From: Helianthus annuus
Taxonomy: Eukaryota > Streptophyta > Magnoliopsida > Asterales > Asteraceae
Assembly (NCBI RefSeq): GCF_002127325.2
Contig: NC_035433.2
Location: 143,703,907 to 143,767,906 of the forward strand
Length of the DNA: 64,000 nucleotides
Direction: 5' to 3'
The number at the start of each line of letters is the position of its first letter. Positions within the stretch are counted from its first letter, which is position 1. This document shows, piece by piece, positions 41,810 through 51,103 of the stretch. The translations under genes and the position numbers were made by a program. The notes under the pieces were generated by a model that saw nothing but the letters and a program-made list of their open reading frames with translations, made no database searches and was not told the DNA's origin.

Positions 41810-44800
41810 CCCCCGCAGTCGAAGCGGGAGGTGACCGAATGCTTAGACTGGACCTAAAGTCATCAAACAGTACACGCGGAAGACCCTTGGTAAAAATGTC
41901 CGCAATCTGGTATCTAGACGGAACATGCAGGACCCGAACAGTTCCCCGTTTAACTTGCTCGCGCAAAAAGTGGATGTCAAGTTCAATGTGCTTAGTGCGT
42001 TGATGTTGCACCGGGTTCCCTGTTAAATAAATTGCACTAACATTATCACAATAAACAAGAGTAGCACGTGTAAGCGGGTAGCGTAATTCCAGCAACAAGT
42101 TTCGTAGCCAACAAATTTCTGCAACAACGTTGGCGACACCCCGATATTCTGCCTCAGCACTAGAACGAGAAATCGTCGCTTGTCTTTTGGACGACCACGA
42201 AATTAAATTATCACCCAAATATATGCAATAGCCACTCGTTGAATGACGCGTGTCCGGGCAACCCGCCCAATCAGCATCGGTATATGCAAGTAAGCCAGCA
42301 GACATGGGAAGGACCAAGCGTGAGACCAAAAGAAACCGTGCCCTGGATGTAACGAATGATACTCTTAAAAGCATTCCAATGATCAGTCTTCGGAGCATGC
42401 ATATGAATGCAAATTTGTTGTACCGCGTAACTAATGTCTGGTCGGGTAAACGTTAAGTATTGCAAAGCGCCTGCGAGACTCCGATACAAAGTCGGGTCAT
42501 GAAAATCTTCGCCTGAGGAAGAGCTGAGCTTCGGACTAGTGTCAACCGGTGTGGAGACCGGTTTGCAAGTTGTCATCCCGGCCCGTTCGATGATGTCACG
42601 AGCATATCCTTGTCCGAGACACAGCAATGCCGAGGAGAAAACTAAGCGGGCCAAGATCTTTCATTGCAAACTCATGTGCAAATAAATTCAGGAGGCGATG
42701 ACGCAGCCGATCCGAGGAAGTGACGAGAATAATATCATCAACATATAAGAGCAGAAAAGCCACATCTTTACCCCGATGAAAAGTGAACAAAGAGGCATCG
42801 CACTTACTTTGATGAAAATCCAAAGTTAGGACATAGTCGGTGAATCATTGATACCACGCTCGTGGTGCCTGTTTTAGACCGTAGAGCGATTTCTTTAATC
42901 GACACACATGATCCGGAAAACCCTTGTGACAGAAACCCATCGGCTGATACATGTAGACCGTTTCGTGAAGATTACCATGTAGAAACGCGTTTGTGACATC
43001 AAGCTGGTGAATGTGCCATGACTGTGAAAGAGCAATGGATAACATTGTTCGTATCATGGCGGGTTTGACAACCGGGCTGAAAGTTTCCCCGCAATCGACA
43101 CCCACTTGTTGGGATCTCCCATCACACACTAGGCGGGCTTTGTATCGTTCTAAAGTGCCGTCATGCATCGAACAATATTCATATTGGGGTGTCGGGGCAC
43201 TAATTCCCACGTCTCGTTTTTAATAAGAGCATGAAACTCGTTGGTCATGGCATTATGCCATTCCGGTATGGACAAGGCATCAACGGGATTTTTTGGTATA
43301 GGGATAATTGTGGAAGTGTGAAGATTGAGATGACGTTTTGGTTTATGAATGCCATCCATAGCACGAGTACGCATGGTATGAATGGGAGGCGCTTGAGTGG
43401 CTGGAGGAGGAGACGCGGAAGTCTGGGAAGAGGGAGGCAAAGGCATGAAAGGAAAAAGACTAGAGTGGGCTGTAGACATTAGAGTAGTTGTTTGGGCTAA
43501 AGGGAAATGGGCCGAAGATGAAGTTTGGGCCGAGGGCAGACGGGATGAAGAGAAAGGGGGTGTTTGAGGGGTGTGTGATGAGTGGGTTGGAGGGGAAATA
43601 TGTGCCGGTGATTGGGCTGTGGGTGATTGGGCTGTGGGTGGTGAGTGGGCCGGCTGAGAGTGGGGCGATGAAGGAGTTGGCGAAGTGTGGGTTGGCTGTG
43701 AGTGGGATTGGGTTGGTTGAGTTTGAGTGGAGGATGAGTGGGTGGGGTTAGGCATATGGTCTTGACTAGCAGGTGTAGGAGCATTGTGGGACCATAAATG
43801 AGGGTGAAGTGGGGTTGTAAGAAAGTCATAAGTAGAGGAGGGGTTGGCTGGTATGGTGTTAGCAAATGGGAATGTTGTTTCGTCGAACACAACGTGATGA
43901 CAAATTATAATTTGCCTGGTGTTCAAGTTAAAGCATTTATATCCCCGATGGGTGGGCGAATATCCTAGAAAGACACAAGGATAGGACCGGTGGTCTAGTT
44001 TGTGTATTGAAGTTGAAGGGATTAATGGATAGCATAGGCAACCAAACACACGTAAATGATCATAAGTCGGTGTGCGGCGGTATAATAATTCGGTCGGTGT
44101 ATGGGGTTTAGCTTGTTTATTGGGTAATATGTTGAGCAGGTAAGTAGTAGTTTCAAGGGCATGGTGCCAAAAAATGTTGGGAAGGGACGCATGTGCAAGG
44201 ATGGTTCGAACCATATTATTAATAGTACGGATTTGTCTTTCGGCTTTACCATTTTGAGAAGAAGTGTGAGGGCATGACAAGCGAAAAACGATTCAATGTT
44301 GGCTAAAAAATTGATTGAAGGAAGTGTTAGCATACTCCTTTCCATTGTCACATTGAAACGATTTTATTTTTCAAGAAAATTGGGTTTCAATTAGTTTATG
44401 TAACTGACAGAAAATGGAAAAGACCTGTGACTTTTTAGAGATGGGAAAAGTCCACAAGAAATTGGTCAAGTCATCTAAAAACAAAACATAATATCGATGC
44501 CCTTCGGAGCTCAAGACGGGCGACGTCCATAAATCACTATGTATGATATCAAACGGTAAAAACGTACGAGTATTAGAACTAGCAAATGGAAGTTTAACAC
44601 TTTTTCCCAAAACACAAGAGGAACAGACATGTTTATTCAAATTTTTCAAATTAATAAAAGATGACTGTTTCAGCGAATGTAAGAAAGCTTGGCCAGGGTG
44701 ACCGAGTCTTTGATGCCAAAGGGAAGAGGAAATAGCTGCAAAGGCGGAAGGTGTGATGGACCCGGATCCAAGAATGAGAGGATATAGGTCACCGCTGCTG

Positions 44801-46278
44801 TTGCACCGGAGGATAGGGATCCGGGTCTTGTAATCCTTCACAAGAAACCAAACGGGTGAAACTCAACAGACACAGAATTATCAGTAGTAAAGTGACGCAC
44901 AGAGATTAGGTTTTTGAGTAATTTAGGTGCGTATAAAACATCTTTAAGTATAAAGGGGGGGGGGGAAGGGTGGTGGTAGGGTTTGAGTGCCATGTCCAAC
45001 GACCGGAATGGTGGATCCATTTCCAACAATTATGTGTTGTAACATGCTATTATTAAAAAAAGAGTGAAAATTATTGCCATTGTTTGTCATGTTACCTGTG
45101 GCGCCCGTATCCATGTAGAGAGTAGGATCCGGTTGATTAAGCGTCATAGTGTATAGTGCCTGTTCAATGTCAGTCGGAGTGTAAGCCATATTGTGAGCTT
45201 GAGCCGCATTAGGATTCTGATTGGGTCGTGGGCCCAGAATGCCATTGCTACCGGGATTATTGGGTCGTGGGTTTGTTGTCGGGTACGGGCAGGGTGGGAT
45301 AGCCCATGTCGGCCACTGGTTGTGAGGTGGGTCAGCCCACTGGGTTGCGGCCCAAGGTGGAGAACTGGTGGACCAAGCTGGCCACCCAAACTGTGGAGAA
45401 AAACAATTGCCTGTCGAACGATTGCCTCTACCGCGACCGTAGTTGCCACGCCCACGGCCCCTGCCGCGTGACCGTCCTCGTTCCCGGGTCCGATCAGATC
45501 CATCGGTTCGGTAATCAAGAGGAACAGTGGACCGACTATCAGGTGTAACGTGAGTATTCGGTGAGGGGCGAGAGGCGTTCATGTTGAGAGCAGTGCCTGC
45601 GGCCTGAGCCGTGTGGAGAGCTTGTTCGGCTTTGCGACTTTCAACCATAATCAACTTTGAACGGGCGTCATAAAAAGTCGGTAACGGATCTTGTTGTTGA
45701 ATGATAGTGGCAATACCTTCATACTGTTCATTGAGCCCGGAGAGCAATTGTAGGACTAAACGTTCGTTGTCAACCGGGGAGCCAACATTGGCCAGTTGAT
45801 CTGCGAGAACCTTTAATTGTTGACAATACGCAGACATGTTTGGGTAGGCGTCAAGTTGGGTGTTGGAGAACTTTTGTAGCAGATGAATAGCACGAGTGCT
45901 TTTGTTATCTTGAAAGATGTTTTCAAGTGTCTTCCAAGCCTCGTATGCAGTTGTGTTTGGCTTCAAGATAGTGTGCAGAAGGTCGTTAGAAATAGTGCTA
46001 TAAATCCATTTTAGGACGATAGCGTCAAGACGATCCCATGAGGACTCGGGAGGTGGTGGGGTGGACTTGTCTTTGCCGTCTTTGTCGCCGGTTTGGGAGG
46101 AAGAAGCAGAAGATTCAGTAGGTTTGGGAGATAGGTGATCGATGACGAGAAAAGCTCGACATTGAATTTTAAAGAGCTCGCTCCAGGATGCGTATTGGCC
46201 TGTCTCCATCTCCAACGTAATTGGGATGAGACTTTTGATATTGGAAACAATTGAGGCTGGATGTAGTTTGGATTCCAT
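41810..46278 (-). pseudogene. Copia Gag-Pol, multiply disrupted
   Basis: Starts at the ATG at 46278 (MESKLHPASIVSNIK). Gag (to about 45150) has a UBN2-type domain with HLLQKFSNTQLDAYPNMSAY and an RGRGRGRGNYGRGRG stretch in place of a zinc knuckle. Protease-like LYMDTGATGNMTN follows. Then lesions: a G12 run (plus, 44955-44966) shifts frame; another shift lies near 44842; a TGA ends the frame at 44371. The integrase continues (SCPHTSSQNGKAERQIR), then a shift and deletion near 43150-43210, a stop at 42845 just after [12 protein letters not shown], and shifts near 42600 and 42300. RT retains YVDDIILVTS and RNase H retains SAEAEYRGVA and DNVSAIYLTGNP. It cannot make a functional Pol. Confidence 0.85.
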
Positions 46279-46365
46279 GGTAATGAATAAGGTAAGGTGA
46301 GGAGAAGAGATCGAAAAAAAATGAGGCAGGGGATGGAGACGGCGGCTAGGTATAGCCTGATACCA

Positions 46366-46522
46366 TGAAGGCAATTGTAATTGTGTATAATTCTTGTATG
46401 ATCTCTTCTCATTCATCGATGTCAATATATACAAGCAATGCATATCCTATTTTAGGATAATTGCCAACTGTTTGGCAGATATACAAGGCAACAAATATAT
46501 AACAAATATACGTATGCTATTA
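46366..46522 (-). repeat. 5' LTR of short-LTR copia element
   Basis: 157 bp; abuts the BURP promoter at the AATAC duplication. The junction reads GCTATTAAATACTC. Confidence 0.9.
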
Positions 46523-46593
46523 AATACTCATCGACCCACTCATGAAACATCATTAAAATTTCAACTACAAGATTCAGTTTCAGTTTCCCTCCA

Positions 46594-47935
46594 ATGAAGT
46601 TCTTTCTTCTCCTCTTTTTTACACTTTTTTCTGTAAGTTCTTGTGTCTATTAATTAATACATATACATTATTACATGCATGTATGTATGTATCATATATG
46701 AATAATTGTGCACTGCGTTAATTTCAGTTATATTTGTTTATGGTTTGGTTATCAGGTAGCACTTGTAGGAAGTCATGCAGTGACTCCTGAAGTATACTGG
46801 AAGTCTGTGTTACCAAACAGTCCTATGCCAAAATCAATCAAAGATCTTCTATATTCAGGTTCATCTCATTTTGTAATTTCTGAAGTGTTCATATTATTAT
46901 GTAATATCATACATTTTAAGGAAACAATTGACAGAATGGAACGATGAGAAGAGCACCGCAGGAAAAAGTGGCGTAGGCGTTCATACCTACAAAGGGAAGC
47001 CACTTTACTTTGATGTTCAGAATGTACCTGCTTTCCACACATCCTTTCTCAACAGGTACACGGAGGCTGCATCCGAGAAGGATGTATCCTTTCTCAACAG
47101 GTACACCGAGGCTGCATCTGAGAAGACTGCATCCTTTCTCAACAGGTACACCGAGGCTGCATCTGAGAAGACTGCATCCTTTCTCAACAGGTACACAGAG
47201 GCTGCATCCGAGAAGGCTGCATCTGTATCCTTTCTCAACAGGTACACAGAGGCTACATCCGAGAATCAGCTCAAGGATAATCCAAATGCAGCGTTGTTCT
47301 TCTTCGAAAACGACTTGCATCTAGGCAAAGAAATGAATCTATATTTCAATAAAAACGACCAAAAAGCGAAGTTTTTACCACGAGAAATCGCTGATTCAAT
47401 ACCCTTTTCGTCAAACAAGCTTCCCCAAATTTACAACGAGTTCTCAGTTAACCCCGGCTCCATGGAAGCCAAAGTCATGAAGCAAACGCTTGAAGAATGC
47501 GAGAAACCAAGCAACGAAGGTGAAGAGGGGTATTGTGCGACTTCATTGGAATCCATGGTGGATTTTAGCACTACCAGACTTGGTAAAAAGGTGAAAGTGA
47601 TTTCAACAGAGGTAAACACTAAAGAAAGTATCCTCGTAGGAATGTACAAAATCGAAGTCGCTAAAAAGTTTCCTGCAAACACAGCCGTGGTTTGCCATAA
47701 GCTAAACTACGCACACGCGGTCTTTTATTGCCATAAAACCGTTAGCACTCGAGCCTATGCAGTTTCTATGATCAGTGCTGATGGTAAGAAAATGAATGCG
47801 GCCGCGGTTTGCCATACTGATACCTCGAAATGGAACCCGAAACACTTGGCGTTCCAAGTGCTTAAAGTGAAACCAGGTGCTGTTCCGATTTGCCATTTCT
47901 TGCCTGAAGATCATGTTGCTTGGGTTCCATACTAG
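46594..47935 (+). CDS. RD22-like: BURP-domain protein, RD22-like (three exons, 380 aa)
   Basis: Exons 46594-46632, 46756-46858 and 46935-47935, with GT/AG introns, total 1143 nt in frame. A signal peptide (MKFFLLLFFTLFS, then VALVGSHA) directs the product to the secretory pathway or cell wall. Next comes the conserved TPEVYWKSVLPNSPMPKSIK segment, then five near-perfect 15-residue repeats of SFLNRYTEAASEK (about residues 83-160), then the BURP domain from FFENDLHLGKEMN (about 170) to the end. The BURP cysteine-histidine pairs are present: VVCHKLNYAHAVFYCH, AVCHTDTSKW, ICHFLPEDHVAWVPY. RD22-type BURP proteins are typically ABA/drought-induced and cell-wall associated. The TATA region upstream has been separated by a copia insertion, so expression may be altered. 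The coding sequence appears intact. Confidence 0.93.
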
Positions 47936-48855
47936 TAAACTCCTTCAGCAGCAAAAACATAGTGCTGTATGTGAATGAATATGTGTGTGTGTATGTCAAG
48001 AATCTATTAGTGTTGCTTGGGTTAGTGTTGTTGCTCTTTTGTTTAATTATTATCAGCATATGTAATGGTGCGGTTCCTAAAGCGGGTTCAACAGGTGGTA
48101 AGCAGTAACACCGCACATGTTAAGGGGCAGAATTTTGTGTTTAGCAGGGTAGGGTTTGCTATTCAGAAAGGGGTAGCGGCGCAGCTTGTTGCTCGTCTAC
48201 CTACCATTAGTTTGTAATCGTATTGGATATTCATATTTTAATCAAAAAAAAAAATCTTTATTACCTAAAGTAATAAATGCTGTTTTCTTAGTACTTAACT
48301 ATGTGTATGTTTAATTAAAATACAAGGATTTCTATATATAGCTAGTACCACTTTCTCTTTAAACTTTACAAATCGTCACTCTGAGAGGTAGATACAACAA
48401 ATCCTTATCCTTAGTTACAGTTTGATAAGGATCACCAAATGTTTCACTATTCTCAGAAGTGATCACATCTAATGAATTACAAAGAACTTTGAATGTATTG
48501 TTACACACAAGTTATGTAAAGTTAATTAATTACAGGCACCAAAGGTTACGTTATGTTTAGAATGCCAAGTTATGTCAAAACCATCATTCGTCAATCTCAT
48601 CAATCTCTTCATCATCACCACCCTACATCATCATCGGACCTATATGTATAAAAAGGGAGATTTAGCGAACTTTTATTAGTTATAGTAGAAAAAGCATTAA
48701 GTTTGCTAGGAAATCGTGCATAATGAAACATATAGTGATGTATGCATGTCATTTGAAAACTAAGGCTAATAATATTAGATATAATTATTATATATGGATT
48801 TATATATCTTTCTAAAATATTATATGGTAGCAAAAGTCATTGTATTTTTAACATT
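47936..48855. other. BURP 3' region and intergenic sequence
   Basis: The first about 300 bp are probably 3' UTR, ending near an A-run at 48245. The rest is AT-rich without a gene. Confidence 0.5.
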
Positions 48856-48971
48856 GGGACTACATATTTCCACACCAACATGGCTATTTGTACACCAAAC
48901 CCTACCTTTACCTATACGCAGTGTAGGTACAGGGTCCGTACACGACCACTCAGTCAAACCTCGTACACTGT

Positions 48972-49270
48972 CAAATCATGCATATATACGCTACGTATAG
49001 AGGTATACGTAGCGTATAGAAGTAACCCTATACGTTGCGTATAGGTCTCTATACGCAACGTATGTAGTGGGTAGGTACATGACAACCTAGTACATTGTCA
49101 AATCTGTCTGACATACGCATCGTATAGAGCTATGCGCAACAAGTATACGAGGCATCTATATGCTGCGTATAGAGCTATACGTGGCATATGTCTCACATAT
49201 TTGACAATGATACGATGTTGTCCAGGCACGTGAATAAATGTATACGCCGCGTATAGATCTATACGTGGCT
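48972..49270. repeat. Cluster of TATACG-type palindromes
   Basis: TATACGCTACGTATAG with TATACGTAGCGTATAG; CTATACGTTGCGTATAGG with CTATACGCAACGTATG; later CGCATCGTATAGAGC, GCTGCGTATAGAGCTATACG and TATACGCCGCGTATAGATC. About nine half-sites in 300 bp. Confidence 0.85.
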
Positions 49271-49390
49271 AATAAATGTGAATTCAAATTCCTATTTAGA
49301 CATCATCTACCTTGCCTACGAATTCAAAACAAAATCAATTCTTCTTCTTCATTTCTTCGGCTATAATTTCTTGGTCGACTGTGGAGCTAA

Positions 49391-49482
49391 AATGTCATCA
49401 TTTTGGCTCAACAATTATTTCGGTATGCAGTATTCTAACGACTCGTGGGGAGTGAATTATGCTAATGAGGAGGAGGAGGTTA
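49391..49482 (+). pseudogene. MULE transposase N-terminal fragment
   Basis: Thirty codons: MSSFWLNNYFGMQYSNDSWG, then an acidic EEEEV stretch. It resembles the first residues of the transposase at 32527 (MSWFSNYLFGDYSDES) and stands at a comparable place, after palindromes and a terminus. It is truncated by the copia insertion and shows nothing of the catalytic core. Confidence 0.5.
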
Positions 49483-49684
49483 TGTCTTAAAAAGGGATAA
49501 TATATTTTAATTATTTTGGTCAATATATTGTAGTCAATCCATTTATTTCATACCAAATTTTTCCACCATATTCTAGGCTTAATTGGTGGACTCCTTCTGT
49601 ATATATGGTCGACAGAGCCATCACCATTTATTCTCTCACAAAATTCAAAGTAATGCAATTGATCTTTTACCATAATAATTGTCA
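49483..49684 (+). repeat. Probable 5' LTR of truncated copia element
   Basis: The end is fixed by the priming site; the start is inferred from the break in the MULE reading frame. It contains TATATAT at about 49598. Confidence 0.45.
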
Positions 49685-49747
49685 TGGTATCAGAGCAGTT
49701 TTAATGACTCTCTGATCAAAACAAAGAAGAAAAGACCCAAAATTGCC

Positions 49748-50607
49748 ATGCCAGGTGATGAAGGTAAAACAGAGAAGAAGAACGAAGGAGTCTCGGATCA
49801 TGATTCTCCTTATTATCTCCATCCTTCAGACTATCCAACACAGATGCACGTGAACGATGTTCTAACCGATGGAAACTACACTGATTGGTCTCAAGAGATG
49901 CAAAATTTCTTATTCGCAAAGAATAAGATCGGTTTCGTTGACGGAACAATCAAGAAACCGGAACAAGGTTCGTCCAGTCACATGGCTTGGATGAGATGTG
50001 ATGCTATGATCAAAGGTTGGCTAAATACGACAATGGAGAAAGAGATAAGAACGAGCGTGAAATACGCTACTACTGCTCGAGAAATATGGGTCGATTTAAG
50101 GGAACGGTTCGGGAAGGAAAGTGCGCCTAGGGCGTACGAATTAAAGCAATCATTGACACTCACGCGACAAGAAGGTACGTCTGTTTCGACGTACTATACA
50201 AAGCTCCGGACTATTTGGGATGAGATTCAGTCGGTTCTTCCTGTCCCAAGGTGTAATTGTGATGGGTGTACTAGTGGGATAGGGAAAAAACTCATAGAGT
50301 TAAGAGACAAAGAAAGGCTCTATGAGTTTTTGCTAGGTTTAGATCCCGAGTTTGGAATCATTAGAACACAAATATTGGCCATGCAACCAATCCCTTCACT
50401 TGGGGCTGCATACCATTTAGTCGCCGATGATGAACAACAGCGGGCCGTTTCAGGAACCAAAAGACCAACCTCTGATGCGGCTGCCTTCCAAGCGCATGTA
50501 CCGATTAGGCGTGATAAAAATCAGTCACAAAATCGTGTCAAACAAAAGGATGGAAAACGTAGCGGGACGGACGAGATAGAGCATTGCACCTTCTGTGGAA
50601 AGGATGG
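49748..50607 (+). pseudogene. Copia Gag, first part
   Basis: ATG at 49748 (MPGDEGKTEKKNEG). A copia N-terminal domain (YYLHPSDYPTQMHVNDVLTD) and UBN2-type region follow (WSQEMQNFLFAKNKIGFVDG, IGKKLIELRDKERLYEFLLG). The zinc knuckle CTFCGKDG is broken after the fifth residue by a 496-bp solo LTR; HNRDGCF resumes at about 51109. Confidence 0.85.
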
Positions 50608-51103
50608 TGATGTAGTGAGTAGTACGATAATGAAGATCAAACACGTTGATTCTGTGAATGCCCGTGTCGTTCTTCCCCAACCCCAAAATTCAACCCAAAG
50701 GGCTCGGAATTTGAAGTGAAAAACTGTTTTTCTCAAAATTCATTTCTGATTCATCAAATGATTAGGGCAATACATAAATAGAGACAGAAATTCGAAACGG
50801 GCCTAAAAAAGACAACGGGCCAAACACAAGCCCAAAAACAAAATCCCCAAAATACTTGAAAAAACATAAAAATAGAAAAAAACTAATAGAAATAAGCGTT
50901 TTTCGGCCCGGACGATGACCCAAACCGCCATAGGCGTTTGCAGCAAGATAGAGCTCGTTCTCCCGTTCGTTTTGACTGGTCACACTCCCCAAACGGACTC
51001 CCGTAGCCCAAGTTAGAGCCATTTCAATGAAGCCCCTTTTGTGACGCGATCCTGGGCCTCCAAGTACCGGATGGCCCGCTCTTCCACGCTTGGGCCCGCA
51101 TCA
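50608..51103. mobile_element. Solo LTR, 496 bp
   Basis: Begins TGATGTAGTG and ends CCCGCATCA, i.e. TG...CA with TGATG/CATCA ends. GATGG flanks both sides (50603-50607 and 51104-51108). It contains CATAAATAGAG (about 50774) and no coding sequence. It precisely splits the gag zinc-knuckle codons. Confidence 0.85.

Larger units (their letters stand above)
41651..46522 (-). mobile_element. Short-LTR Ty1/copia element (4.9 kb) in the BURP promoter
   Basis: 157-bp LTRs at 41651-41807 and 46366-46522 differ at one site (cattcatggat against cattcatcgat). AATAC flanks both ends (41646-41650 and 46523-46527). On the minus strand the priming site TGGTATCAGGC follows the 5' LTR at 46365 and a GCGGGGG tract precedes the 3' LTR. 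The short LTRs, small size and gag style suggest the Ale/Retrofit group. The LTR start is TAATAG rather than TG, which is unusual. The coding region is badly damaged despite near-identical LTRs. Confidence 0.9.
48856..49482 (+). mobile_element. MULE terminal fragment with TATACG palindromes and transposase start
   Basis: The terminus-like GGGACTACATATTTCCACAC at 48856 resembles the ends at 12595 and 14429. From about 48972 to 49270 there are at least four TATACG palindromes. At 49391 an ATG opens MSSFWLNNYFGMQYSNDSWG, similar to MSWFSNYLFGDYSDES of the intact MULE transposase. The frame is cut near 49482 where the next copia element begins. The rest of the MULE is not found in the window. Confidence 0.6.

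Noticed and set aside
46928..47320. Alternative frames with Cys/Arg-rich repeats
   Set aside because: Shadows of the BURP tandem repeats.
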